Part shown: piece by piece, positions 1-7,879 of the stretch
Numbering within the stretch: position 1 is the first letter of the stretch
Layout of the letters: every line of letters begins with the position of its first letter
Origin: Ventricola sp017626895
GTDB taxonomy: Bacteria > Bacillota > Clostridia > Christensenellales > Aristaeellaceae
Assembly: GCA_017626895.1 (NCBI GenBank)
Contig: JAGAHV010000326.1
Coordinates: forward strand, 1-22,040
Reading direction: 5' to 3'
Length of the DNA stretch: 22,040 bases
Made by a program: the position numbers and the translations under genes
The notes under the pieces: generated by a model
Seen by the model: the letters and a program-made list of their open reading frames with translations, nothing else
Told to the model about the DNA's origin: nothing
Database searches by the model: none

Positions 1-55
1 AGTGCCTGGAATATGGTAGAATGCAGCTGTCAACCTTTGGAAAGAGATGAGAATG

Positions 56-1411
56 ATGAAATTGACACAGGATACGATTGCCGCTCAGTCGACCGTTTCG
101 GGGGAGGGCGGAATTGCCATTATCCGGATCAGCGGCCCGGACAGTATCGGAATTATTCGGAAAGTCTTTCGCTCTGCCTCCGGACGTGAACCGGAGCCCC
201 GGCATCTCCAGTACGGACATGTGGTCTGGCAGGGAGAGGTCATCGATGAGGTGATGGCGGTCCTTTTGCCGGGCAGGCATACCTATACGGCAGAGGACAT
301 GGCGGAGATTCAGTGCCATGGCTCCCAGTTCATTGTCAACCGGATTCTTTCCGTATTAATGGAATGCGGTGCGCGGCTGGCCGAGCCCGGCGAGTTTTCC
401 TATCGGGCCTTTATCAATGGCCGGATCGATCTGACACAGGCGGAGGCCGTCATGCGTCTGATTCACTCATCCGGGGAACGGTCACGCCGAAGCGCCATGA
501 GGCAGATGGACGGGGCTGTATCCCGGGAAATCCGGAAAATTCAGGCAGAACTGGCGGATCTCAGTGCCGGACTGGCGGCGTATATCGATTTTCCGGATGA
601 GGTGGATGAGACGGAAACGGCTGACAATCTCCACCGGAAATGCCTGGAGATGGCGGATCGTCTGGAACGTGAATGCAGCGAAAAAAAAGGACGGATCGAG
701 GACGAAGGAATCTATGTGGCGCTGTGCGGAAAACCGAATGCGGGGAAGAGCAGTCTCCTGAATAAACTGGTGGGACAGGAACGCGCCATTGTCACCGAAA
801 TTCCCGGAACCACCCGGGATATCCTTCGCGAATCGGTGATGATGAACGGCATCCGTTTTACCCTGACGGATACGGCAGGACTGCGGGAGACGGATAACCC
901 GGTTGAAAAGATCGGGGTGGAACGTGCCAGAGAAGCCATTGATACGGCGGATGTACGAATGCTGCTGATCGACAGTTCGGAGATGCCGGATGACTCCGTA
1001 CGGAAAATGATTGAGGAAATCCGGCCGGATCTGATCCTGATCAGCAAGGAAGATATTTCCAGGGTGGAACCTTCCCGGGAAATTCTTCAGATGATCGGAC
1101 AGATTCCATTCATCCAGATCTCTGCCTATTCGGATACCGGTGTGGAGGCACTGAAACAATGGCTGTGTGACCGGGCAGATATGGATCTGTCAAAAGAGGC
1201 GATCTTTTCTCAGACAAGACACGTGGAGGCGGCAAAGAGAGCGGCCTCACACCTGCGGGCCTGTGCCGCCTCCATTGAAAACGAGATGCCGCTGGACCTA
1301 GTCAACATCGACCTGATGGCCGCCATGGAGGAAATCGGGCAGGTGACGGGGGAAAATGCAACGGAAACCGTCATTGACCGGGTATTCAGTCAGTTCTGCG
1401 TGGGGAAGTAA
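56..1411 (+). CDS. mnmE: tRNA modification GTPase MnmE (TrmE)
   Basis: MnmE works with MnmG to install the (carboxymethyl)aminomethyl group on U34 of certain tRNAs in the cytoplasm. The reading frame encodes about 451 residues, the usual length. The N-terminal folate-binding domain opens with DTIAAQSTVSGEGGIAIIRISG-like sequence. The G domain, inserted in the helical domain, shows G1 GKPNAGKSS (about 225-233), G2 TEIPGTTRD (247-255) and G3 DTAGLRET (272-279). The C terminus is FCVGK, matching the family's catalytic Cys tail. The G4 box reads SKED (330-333) instead of NKxD. Three ATGs lie at 47, 53 and 56; the AAAGAG stretch at 41-46 is too close to 47, so 56 (or 53) is preferred. The gene is followed at once by parS and converges on the ABC exporter gene. 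The identity is very secure; only the start is uncertain. Confidence 0.96.
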   Translation: MKLTQDTIAAQSTVSGEGGIAIIRISGPDSIGIIRKVFRSASGREPEPRHLQYGHVVWQGEVIDEVMAVLLPGRHTYTAEDMAEIQCHGSQFIVNRILSVLMECGARLAEPGEFSYRAFINGRIDLTQAEAVMRLIHSSGERSRRSAMRQMDGAVSREIRKIQAELADLSAGLAAYIDFPDEVDETETADNLHRKCLEMADRLERECSEKKGRIEDEGIYVALCGKPNAGKSSLLNKLVGQERAIVTEIPGTTRDILRESVMMNGIRFTLTDTAGLRETDNPVEKIGVERAREAIDTADVRMLLIDSSEMPDDSVRKMIEEIRPDLILISKEDISRVEPSREILQMIGQIPFIQISAYSDTGVEALKQWLCDRADMDLSKEAIFSQTRHVEAAKRAASHLRACAASIENEMPLDLVNIDLMAAMEEIGQVTGENATETVIDRVFSQFCVGK

Positions 1412-1413
1412 AA

Positions 1414-1429
1414 TGTTTCACGTGAAACA
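1414..1429. other. parS: parS site 1, also a possible mnmE terminator
   Basis: TGTTTCACGTGAAACA is a perfect 16-bp palindrome matching the conserved chromosomal parS consensus bound by ParB/Spo0J. It begins 2 bp after the mnmE stop. The dyad extends to AAA...TTT (1411-1432), and T1430-T1434 follow, so the RNA could fold a 9-bp stem with an ACGT loop and a short U-tract, a weak intrinsic terminator for mnmE. The parS call is secure; the terminator role is inference. Confidence 0.93.
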
Positions 1430-1454
1430 TTTTTGATGGAGAAAAGGCCTCGAA

Positions 1455-1470
1455 TGTTTCACGTGAAACA
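1455..1470. other. parS: parS site 2
   Basis: This is the same 16-bp palindrome, TGTTTCACGTGAAACA, embedded in a 24-bp perfect dyad (1451-1474, outer arms CGAA/TTCG). It lies 41 bp from site 1, close to four helical turns. No T-tract follows, so it looks like a pure ParB-binding site. Confidence 0.93.
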
Positions 1471-1501
1471 TTCGAACAACATTCATCTGACAGGGAAAAT
1501 C

Positions 1502-1543
1502 AAAACAGGCGGAATGTTTCACGTGAAACATTCCGCCTGTTTT
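1502..1543 (-). terminator. intrinsic terminator of the exporter operon (contains parS 3)
   Basis: A 42-bp perfect inverted repeat starts at the last base of the exporter stop codon and is followed on the minus strand by a T-rich run (TTTTGATTTT). It lies between convergent genes and would end the minus-strand operon. Transcription passing through would have to cross ParB bound at the central parS core. Confidence 0.75.
1515..1530. other. parS: parS site 3, inside a terminator hairpin
   Basis: The third identical 16-bp parS core sits at the centre of a 42-bp perfect palindrome (1502-1543). Its arms AAAACAGGCGGAATGTTTC and reverse complement give a 19-bp stem with an ACGT loop. On the minus strand this hairpin begins at the stop codon of the ABC exporter gene and ends in TTTTGATTTT, the form of an intrinsic terminator. 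A ParB-loading site and a transcript end therefore share the same bases. Confidence 0.92.
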
Positions 1544-3291
1544 TAATCGGTATTGCGAACCAGTTCGGCATAAATGCCGTTTTGCTGAATAAGCGCGTCA
1601 TGGGTGCCGTGTTCGTGAATGCCTTTATCGTCAATGACAATGATTTCATCCGCGTTCTTGATGGTGGAAAGCCGGTGGGCGATGACAAGGGTAGTTCGGT
1701 TTTCATACAGCCGGCGGAACGCGTGCTGGATCTTTCGTTCCGTGGTCGTATCCAGTGCGCTGGTGGCCTCATCCAGGATCAGAATCCGGGGGTTGAGGAG
1801 GAAGACGCGGGCAATGGAGATGCGCTGTTTCTGTCCGCCGGACAGGCGAACACCGCGCTCGCCGACTTCGGTCTGGTAACCATCCGGCAGGGCAAGAATA
1901 TCATCATGAATCTCGGCAAATTTGGCGGCCTCAATGACCTCTTCCATGGTGGCATCCATTTTTCCGTACCGGATGTTGTCCAGAATGGTTCCGGCAAAGA
2001 GGAACACATCCTGCTGGACAATGCCGATGGAAGAACGAAGATCCTTCAGCGCGATCTGACGGATATCCATGCCGTCAATGCAGATGGAGCCGCCGGAGAT
2101 GTCGTAGAAGCGGGGAATCAGCTGGCAAAGGGTTGATTTGCCGCTGCCGCTGGGGCCCACAATGGCCAGCATGCGACCGGCCGGAATCTGCAGATTGATG
2201 TGGGAGAGAACCGTGGGCTTGTCGGCGTCATAGGAGAAGGTGACATCCCTGAATTCAATATTGCCATCGATTCGGTCCGGATGAATGGCATTGGGCGCAT
2301 CGACGATCTCCGGTTTCTCGTGCATGATCTCGAGGAAACGGGAGAAACCGGCCATGCCCTGCGTGAACATCTCCGTGAAGTTGGTCAGGCGCCGGATGGG
2401 GGACTGAATGCTGGCCACGTACATATTGAAGGTTATGAGCGTGGTGATATCCATCTGTCTGGCCATGATGAAGGCAGATCCGCAGCAGATGATCAGAAGA
2501 CTCATGAGGTTGAGCATAAAGTCTGTCCCGCTCATAAAGCCGGCCATCACATGGTAATAGTCCTTTTTGGCCTTCACATATTCACCGGAACAGGCATTGA
2601 ATTTCTCGATCTCAAAGGATTCGCTGCAGAAGGCCTTGGCGGTCCGCACACCGGTGAGGGAGGTCTCAATTTCCGTATTGATCAGGGCGGTTTTCTGCTT
2701 GACGGTTTTGGAGGCACGCATCATGCTTCTGCGCCGGTTGGCAATGAACAGGATAATCAGCGGAACACAGATCAGGAGAATCAGGGAAAGGACGGGCTGA
2801 ATGCCAAAGAGCACAATGAACGCGCCGATCAGTGTCACGAAGGAAATGAACAGATCCTCCGGTCCGTGATGGGCCAGCTCGGTGATATCAAAGAGATCGG
2901 TGGTGACACGGGAAAGAAGCTGTCCGGTCCGGTGGCGGTCAAAGAAGGAAAAACTCAGCGTCTGCATATGGGAGAAGAGGGTATTGCGCATGTCCGCTTC
3001 GATTTTTACACCCATATAGTGCCCGAAGTAGGTCACAATCCACTGAAAAACGGTGCGGAGACAGAACCCGAGGACCATGAAGGTCAGAACCCGGACAAAG
3101 GCCTGCACGGCACCGGCGGGAATGTGAACGTAGAGGATGCGCCGCGTCAGGTAGGGAAACAGCACGTCCACAAGCGCTACCAGAAAGGCGCAGCACATAT
3201 CAAGGATGAAGAGTTTCCGGTGAGGCCGGTAGAAATGGAAAAACTCGCGGAGTGCGGCTTTTGTATCCCGAAAGGGTGAATATTTCTGCAT
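1543..3291 (-). CDS. ABC exporter, fused permease and ATPase (MsbA/MdlB-like)
   Basis: This is a 582-residue half-transporter of the type I ABC exporter class; it would form a homodimer or heterodimer in the cytoplasmic membrane. Residues about 25-320 are the six-helix transmembrane domain. The nucleotide-binding domain (about 340-582) has Walker A GPSGSGKST (379-387), a Q-loop near VQQDVF, signature LSGGQKQR (483-490), Walker B ILILDEATSALD (503-514) and the H-loop His539. All ATPase residues are intact. Lipids, drugs and peptides are all possible substrates, and the sequence does not decide between them. It is the last gene of a minus-strand operon, 20 bp after a pair of M14-type deacylase genes, so export or tailoring of a small amidated or esterified compound is conceivable but unproven. 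Confidence 0.93.
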   Translation of the reverse strand: MQKYSPFRDTKAALREFFHFYRPHRKLFILDMCCAFLVALVDVLFPYLTRRILYVHIPAGAVQAFVRVLTFMVLGFCLRTVFQWIVTYFGHYMGVKIEADMRNTLFSHMQTLSFSFFDRHRTGQLLSRVTTDLFDITELAHHGPEDLFISFVTLIGAFIVLFGIQPVLSLILLICVPLIILFIANRRRSMMRASKTVKQKTALINTEIETSLTGVRTAKAFCSESFEIEKFNACSGEYVKAKKDYYHVMAGFMSGTDFMLNLMSLLIICCGSAFIMARQMDITTLITFNMYVASIQSPIRRLTNFTEMFTQGMAGFSRFLEIMHEKPEIVDAPNAIHPDRIDGNIEFRDVTFSYDADKPTVLSHINLQIPAGRMLAIVGPSGSGKSTLCQLIPRFYDISGGSICIDGMDIRQIALKDLRSSIGIVQQDVFLFAGTILDNIRYGKMDATMEEVIEAAKFAEIHDDILALPDGYQTEVGERGVRLSGGQKQRISIARVFLLNPRILILDEATSALDTTTERKIQHAFRRLYENRTTLVIAHRLSTIKNADEIIVIDDKGIHEHGTHDALIQQNGIYAELVRNTD

Positions 3292-3311
3292 AGCTGACCT
3301 GCCTGTTAAGG

Positions 3312-4244
3312 TTACTTTTTAGAGGAAAGAATGTTGAAAACGACGCTGTGCTCGGTAATGAAAGGACCGTCCTGGACGAAAAAGAGGGTTCCGGTGACCG
3401 GCGTTTTCAGTACCTCCCGGATGGATCCGTCCAGTGGATTCATGATAAAGCCCAGCTGTTCACCCTTGCGGACATGCGCGCCGGCCAGCTTGACACGGCG
3501 GAAAAGGCCGGCGGTGGTGGCTGAGACGGAGGTCAGATCGGAGGTGCTGATGATGGTGGAAAGCTGCCCGGGGACGGATTCGCTGTGGATGATGCCCCGG
3601 GAATTGAGAAAACGGATGATGGAGCGGATAGTCTGTTCTGCCGCGTTTTCATCGATTTCGGTGGTCTTTCCGGCATAGAGGGAATAGGCCTGGGTTCCGG
3701 CCAGCTGCCAGTTGTAGTTGAGGGTGGTGTGGTCTGCCGTACGCGGTTCACGGACGTACACGTAGGGCAGTCCGAATTCAAGTCCCAGCTCCGGATTCTG
3801 ATGGCCGGTGTTCATCATGCGCACATGCGGGATGAACGATCCCGGCTGATAGAAGCTGGTCAGCTGAACGCCATAGATATAGCTGCTGAGACGCTCCAGA
3901 AGGGCATGGGCAATCCGTTCGGTGGTTGAACCGGCCGGGTCGCCGGGAAAGCGGCGGTTAAGGTCCATGTTCTCAGGCCCCCAGAGGCGGGTTCCCGTAT
4001 TCATGGAGGCACCAATGGCAGTGGGAATAATGGTGACGGTTTTCCCGGAAATGATGCCGCCGTCCTTTTCAATGTCCCGCAGGATGGAGACCAGACGCGC
4101 ACAGACGTAGAGCTGCTGAATTTCATCGCCGCGGAGTGCGCCGACGATGATGCAGCTTTTTTCGCCTTTTCCGAACCGGAACAGGCGAATATTCATGTCA
4201 TCACGGAAGTAGGACGGGACAGTGAGGAGTATTTCTTTTTTCAT
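3312..4244 (-). CDS. M14/aspartoacylase-family protein lacking zinc-ligand histidines
   Basis: The 310-residue protein belongs to the succinylglutamate desuccinylase/aspartoacylase branch of the M14 zinc hydrolases. The family features are a GDE motif at 39-41, the substrate-binding NRRFPGD block (96-102), a TTEIDE block holding the likely catalytic Glu196, and a C-terminal beta-rich domain (about 225-310). The first zinc ligand, normally His in HGDE, is Arg38, and the third, normally His in DIHAS, aligns with Thr129. Glu41 is kept. It overlaps its upstream intact paralogue by 4 bp (ATGA, 4241-4244), so the two are translationally coupled. It is probably a non-catalytic or metal-altered partner subunit. 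Family membership is solid; inactivity is inferred from my hand alignment. Confidence 0.85.
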   Translation of the reverse strand: MKKEILLTVPSYFRDDMNIRLFRFGKGEKSCIIVGALRGDEIQQLYVCARLVSILRDIEKDGGIISGKTVTIIPTAIGASMNTGTRLWGPENMDLNRRFPGDPAGSTTERIAHALLERLSSYIYGVQLTSFYQPGSFIPHVRMMNTGHQNPELGLEFGLPYVYVREPRTADHTTLNYNWQLAGTQAYSLYAGKTTEIDENAAEQTIRSIIRFLNSRGIIHSESVPGQLSTIISTSDLTSVSATTAGLFRRVKLAGAHVRKGEQLGFIMNPLDGSIREVLKTPVTGTLFFVQDGPFITEHSVVFNILSSKK

Positions 4245-5200
4245 ACGGACGCTTCCTCTCCAATGCGGGCAAGCAGGGTGCCCGGGTAGACTGCGGAATA
4301 GGCCCGCTGCGTAAAGACCAGACCGCTGCAGGGCGCAGAAACGGATTCAAGGACGGTTCCCTCCAGGGCAGAGATGATGTAACCCAGGGACTGGCCGGCA
4401 CAGACGGTTTCTCCCAGATGATTTTCCGGAATATAGATGCCGGCGTGTTCACAGGTAATCCGGGAAATCGTCCGGCCGGAATACAGGACGGGAACAGGCT
4501 GATTAGGGGTGATGGAACTGGCAGAGTCCGTCCAGAGGCCCAGATCATGCATTTTGCTGAGGATGCCGGAAACAACGCGGTCACTGGCCGATTCAGGGAG
4601 AAAAGAGCGTGTATCCACCTCAAGAATGAAGGCATCCCGGCCCAGCCGCGACAGAGAACCGGTCAGGGAGGAGTCGAATGAAGGTTTGTCCGGATAAACC
4701 CAGATCAGATCCGGACACAGGGACATGACTTTTGGAATCTGCTCCTCGTGAGCACCAAAATGCAGCCGAACCTCGAACAGTTCATTTTTGTCGTTGGTAC
4801 TGGCGTGGATATCAAGAATCAGATCCGCATCCCGGACGTCGCTCAGGATGTGCCAGCACATGGTTTCAAGGGGAGTTCCATCCTCTGAACCGGGAAAGGC
4901 ACGGTTCATATCCAGCCGGGGATGAGCGGGAACCATGCGTTCATACAGATCCAGTCCGAGGGGATTGAGCATCGGGTAAAGATCCACGGTTCCGTTCAGA
5001 AAATCAGGATGTTCCTGAATGGTGCGGGACAGTTTGTAGAGAATCAGCTGTCCCAGCATTTCATCCCCGTGAATCCCGGAGGTGATACAGATTCTGGGAC
5101 CGGACGCGCCGGAACTGAGACGACAGCGGCGAATTGTCCACTGTTCATCAATGGGGAGAGAGGCACCTGCAATTGTTGTGATTTCCTTTATGAAATTCAT
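4241..5200 (-). CDS. M14/aspartoacylase-family zinc hydrolase (intact)
   Basis: The 319-residue protein is in the succinylglutamate desuccinylase/aspartoacylase family, which cleaves amide-linked acyl groups from amino-acid-like substrates using one zinc ion. The ligands are all present: His44 and Glu47 in GIHGDE, and His132 in LDIHAST. The substrate-binding MDMNRAFPGS block is at 97-105, and ILEVDTR carries the probable catalytic Glu194. A beta-rich C-terminal domain follows (about 230-319). It is the first gene of the operon, with a promoter at 5251-5279 and a modest ribosome site (GAGGTTCAAGGT). The substrate is unknown. Absence of arginine-succinyl pathway genes nearby argues against a true AstE role. 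Linkage to an inactive-looking copy and an ABC exporter is the best functional hint. Confidence 0.88.
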   Translation of the reverse strand: MNFIKEITTIAGASLPIDEQWTIRRCRLSSGASGPRICITSGIHGDEMLGQLILYKLSRTIQEHPDFLNGTVDLYPMLNPLGLDLYERMVPAHPRLDMNRAFPGSEDGTPLETMCWHILSDVRDADLILDIHASTNDKNELFEVRLHFGAHEEQIPKVMSLCPDLIWVYPDKPSFDSSLTGSLSRLGRDAFILEVDTRSFLPESASDRVVSGILSKMHDLGLWTDSASSITPNQPVPVLYSGRTISRITCEHAGIYIPENHLGETVCAGQSLGYIISALEGTVLESVSAPCSGLVFTQRAYSAVYPGTLLARIGEEASV

Positions 5201-5250
5201 ACCTTGAACCTCGCAAATAAAACAAACAGTCTGAGGACAGAATTATTGGC

Positions 5251-5279
5251 ATGCTATCACAAATACGTAAAACATGCAA
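5251..5279 (-). promoter_or_regulatory. sigma-A type promoter of the M14/ABC operon
   Basis: Read on the minus strand: -35 TTGCAT (5274-5279), 17-bp spacer, -10 TAGCAT (5251-5256), with a TGA just before the -10 (extended -10). Transcription would start about 45 nt before the first M14 gene. Confidence 0.6.
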
Positions 5280-5434
5280 GAAAAATAAGGAATATTTCAT
5301 AAATAACCAAGACAAAAGGGAAAAATTCATTAGAAATGCAGGAAGAAAGGAAAGAAGTTCCAAATCCATCGGTTTCCGGCGGTCTGTCTCCGGAATGGAG
5401 GAGAAACCGGAAAAAGGCTGAGAGGATGAAAACT
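5280..5434. other. AT-rich divergent intergenic region
   Basis: This stretch lies between the two divergent promoters. It is AT-rich, with no credible coding frame. The only structure seen is a weak imperfect inverted repeat around 5370-5415 (CGGTTTC...GAAACCG, 7-bp arms). Nothing else is apparent. Confidence 0.4.
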
Positions 5435-5463
5435 TTGAATCTCACTTATCAATATGTTATAAT
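5435..5463 (+). promoter_or_regulatory. sigma-A promoter of the glycosyltransferase gene
   Basis: -35 TTGAAT (5435-5440), 17-bp spacer, consensus -10 TATAAT (5458-5463) preceded by TGT, an extended -10. The predicted start is about 5470, giving a short leader before the TTG start at 5506. Confidence 0.8.
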
Positions 5464-5505
5464 TTTAGAAAACAAAATCATTTTCCGGAGTACAGGGGGC
5501 ATAAT

Positions 5506-6702
5506 TTGAAAATCGGTATCTATACGGATACGTTTTATCCGGAAATTAACGGAGTTGCCACGAGCTGCCATCTGCTTGAGCAGCAGCTCATGCGCAGAGG
5601 CCATGAGGTACAGGTCTTTGCACCCAGGTGCAGGGACTGTGACAAAGAAAAAAGGGACAATGTCCATTATCTGGCTTCTGCACCGCTGTTTGCGCTGAAG
5701 GACCGGAATGTGGCGATTCCCGGGCTGAATGAACTGCTTAACCGTCATTCATATAAATTTGATATCATTCATACCAATACGGAATTCATCATGGGTTATC
5801 TGGGCATTCATACGGCAAAATCAGATGCCTGTCCGGTTGTACATACGTATCATACGGTCTGGGAGGACTATACCTATTACATTACTCACGGGACGATCAT
5901 CGACGGGAAAGCGAAAGGACTGATCCGCAAATACTCGGAATGGTGGTGCAACCGCCTGGACCGGGTGATTTCGCCCTCTGAAAAAACCCGAAATCTGCTG
6001 GTCAGTTATGGCGTTGAATCGAAGATCGATGTCATTCCCACCGGCATGGAGATCGGGCGGTTTAACCCGCAGCTGCACAGTGAGGAGATGCGGGAGGAGA
6101 TTCGCAGAGAATGCGGCATCCGGCCGGGTGAACGGGTTCTTTTGAATATCGGGCGGATTGCACGGGAGAAAAACATCGCACAGATCCTCCGGGTTTTTCC
6201 GAAGCTGCACGAGATATATCCGGAGGTACGGCTGGTGCTGGTGGGAGAAGGTCCGCAGCGCGGGGAACTGGAACAGATGGCCAGGAATCTGGGGATCGGG
6301 GAATACGTGATACAGACCGGGCCGAAGCCGTGGGACCAGATTGACAGGTATTATGCCATCGGGGATGTGTTCTGCAGCGCCTCCCATACGGAAACGCAGG
6401 GACTGACCTATATTGAGGCGATGGCATCCGGTCTGTGTATCTGTGCGGTGAAGGATTCCTGTCTGGACGGGGTCATTTCAGACGGCGTGAACGGCATCCT
6501 TTCGGATGCCTCGGACGAGGCCCTTCTGGTTGCGCTGATCCGGGGATTCAGCCAGGAAGGGAAACACATCGCCAGCCGGGCACCATCCTCCGTGGAGCGT
6601 TACTCGGCGGAACGGTTTGCGGAATCGGTGGAGGCGTGTTATCTCAGGGCAATCGAGGACTATCACAGGCGGACCGGGAAAAAGGAGGACCCGCATGAAT
6701 GA
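5506..6702 (+). CDS. GT4 glycosyltransferase, probable diacylglycerol glucosyltransferase type
   Basis: The 398-residue GT-B fold retaining glycosyltransferase has the N-terminal signature KIGIYTDTFYPEINGVATS, typical of 1,2-diacylglycerol 3-glucosyltransferases and related lipid glycosyltransferases of Gram-positive bacteria. The C-terminal half carries GRIAREKN (about 216-223), VLVGEGP (245-251) and the E-x7-E element ETQGLTYIE (Glu296, Glu304) that contacts the sugar nucleotide. There is no signal peptide; these enzymes sit on the inner membrane face and make glycolipid anchors. The start codon is TTG (5506), with CAGGGGG 6 nt upstream; no in-frame ATG fits. The gene has its own promoter and no cotranscribed partner. 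The GT4 family is certain; the lipid acceptor is inferred from N-terminal similarity. Confidence 0.85.
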   Translation: MKIGIYTDTFYPEINGVATSCHLLEQQLMRRGHEVQVFAPRCRDCDKEKRDNVHYLASAPLFALKDRNVAIPGLNELLNRHSYKFDIIHTNTEFIMGYLGIHTAKSDACPVVHTYHTVWEDYTYYITHGTIIDGKAKGLIRKYSEWWCNRLDRVISPSEKTRNLLVSYGVESKIDVIPTGMEIGRFNPQLHSEEMREEIRRECGIRPGERVLLNIGRIAREKNIAQILRVFPKLHEIYPEVRLVLVGEGPQRGELEQMARNLGIGEYVIQTGPKPWDQIDRYYAIGDVFCSASHTETQGLTYIEAMASGLCICAVKDSCLDGVISDGVNGILSDASDEALLVALIRGFSQEGKHIASRAPSSVERYSAERFAESVEACYLRAIEDYHRRTGKKEDPHE

Positions 6703-6764
6703 GACCCGAGGGAAATCAGGGCGTCACGGACCGTGAATATACGGGAAAAACTGCCGGATAGAAC

Positions 6765-6793
6765 TTGATTTCTTCCCATGGTCCATGTATAAT
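6765..6793 (+). promoter_or_regulatory. sigma-A promoter of the KDG kinase gene
   Basis: -35 TTGATT (6765-6770), 17-bp spacer, consensus -10 TATAAT (6788-6793). It lies 47 bp upstream of the kinase start, which also has a strong AAGGAG ribosome site, suggesting high expression. Confidence 0.8.
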
Positions 6794-6839
6794 CGCAATT
6801 GCTCAAATTCCCTTAAACGACAGTAAGGAGTGATTCAAA

Positions 6840-7868
6840 ATGGGAAAAGTAGTTACATTTGGTGAAATCATGCTTCGTCTCAAGAGCCCCGCACTTGAGC
6901 GTTTCTTCCAGAGCCCCTCTCTCGAGGCAACCTTGGGCGGCGGCGAGGCAAACGTAGCTGTTTCTCTTGCAAATTATGGAATGAATACGGCATTTGTTAC
7001 CGCTCTTCCGAATAATGCGATCGGCGAGGCCTGCCTGCGCGAGGTCCGCGGATTTGGCGTCGATGTGTCCGACATCAAGATGGTGGATGGCCGTATGGGA
7101 ATCTATTTCCTTGAGACCGGTTCCAACCAGCGTCCTTCCAAGGTCATTTATGACCGTGCGGATTCCTGCATTGCCAAGGCACCGGTGGATCTGTTTGACT
7201 GGAAAGAGATCCTGAAGGATGCCACCTGGTTCCATGTGACCGGCATCACTCCGGCTATTTCCCAGTCTGCTGCTGACCTGACCCTGGCGGCGGTGAAGGC
7301 AGCCAAGGAAATGGGCGTGAAGGTTTCCTGCGATCTCAACTACCGCAAGAACCTGTGGAAATACGGCAAGGAAGCAAAGGAAGTCATGAGCGAGATCACG
7401 AAGTACGTGGATGTCGCCATTGCCAATGAGGAAGACTTCCAGAAGTCCCTTGGCATCAGCGCCAAGAGCGATGTCGAGAGCGGCGAGCTGGACCGTGAGG
7501 TCTACAAGAAGATCGCCAGCACGGCGATGGAGATGTATCCGAACCTGGAGAAGGTGGCCATCACGCTGCGTGAGTCCAAGAGTGCGGACACCAACTACTG
7601 GGCAGCCTGCATCTATGACGGCAAGGAATTCTATGTATCCCGCCGTTATGCGATTACGGATATCGTGGACCGCGTCGGCGGCGGCGACTCCTTCGGCGGC
7701 GGCCTGATTTATGGCCTCAACAACTATGCCACCCAGGGCGAAGCACTGGAGTTTGCGGTTGCGGCATCCTGCCTCAAGCACACCATCTCCGGCGACTTCA
7801 ACCGTGTCACGGTGAAGGAAGTGGAGAGCCTGATGAAGGGCTCCGGCTCCGGCCGTGTCGAGCGCTGA
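6840..7868 (+). CDS. kdgK: PfkB-family sugar kinase, probable 2-keto-3-deoxygluconate kinase
   Basis: The 342-residue ribokinase-fold enzyme would phosphorylate 2-keto-3-deoxygluconate to KDPG in uronate/pectin breakdown. Visible features are the N-terminal GEIMLRL start, the substrate GGGEANVAVSLAN block (33-45), RMGIYFLETGSNQRPSKVIYD (85-105), characteristic of KdgK-like members, and the PfkB signature DRVGGGDSFGGG (277-288) with catalytic Asp283. Codon choice is visibly more biased (GGC, AAG, CGT, CTG) than in neighbouring genes, consistent with strong expression. It has its own promoter and a strong terminator, so it is a single-gene unit. The expected KDPG aldolase partner is not in this window. 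Another keto-sugar substrate is possible. Confidence 0.88.
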   Translation: MGKVVTFGEIMLRLKSPALERFFQSPSLEATLGGGEANVAVSLANYGMNTAFVTALPNNAIGEACLREVRGFGVDVSDIKMVDGRMGIYFLETGSNQRPSKVIYDRADSCIAKAPVDLFDWKEILKDATWFHVTGITPAISQSAADLTLAAVKAAKEMGVKVSCDLNYRKNLWKYGKEAKEVMSEITKYVDVAIANEEDFQKSLGISAKSDVESGELDREVYKKIASTAMEMYPNLEKVAITLRESKSADTNYWAACIYDGKEFYVSRRYAITDIVDRVGGGDSFGGGLIYGLNNYATQGEALEFAVAASCLKHTISGDFNRVTVKEVESLMKGSGSGRVER

Positions 7869-7879
7869 GAAAGAACAGC

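Noticed and set aside
1414..1530. Triple palindromes as insertion-sequence ends or a CRISPR-like array
   Set aside because: The core is exactly the parS consensus, spacing is unequal (41 and 60 bp), and no transposase or cas gene is nearby.
2200..3279. Long open frame (359 codons) on the plus strand opposite the ABC exporter
   Set aside because: It is a shadow of the exporter gene, whose ATPase motifs are complete. The shadow protein is low-complexity Gly/His/Glu-rich without a ribosome site or family features.
6813..7781. Long minus-strand frame opposite the KDG kinase (322 codons)
   Set aside because: It is an antisense shadow caused by strong codon bias in the kinase gene; its protein sequence is His/Leu-rich without recognisable motifs and crosses the kinase start and ribosome site.
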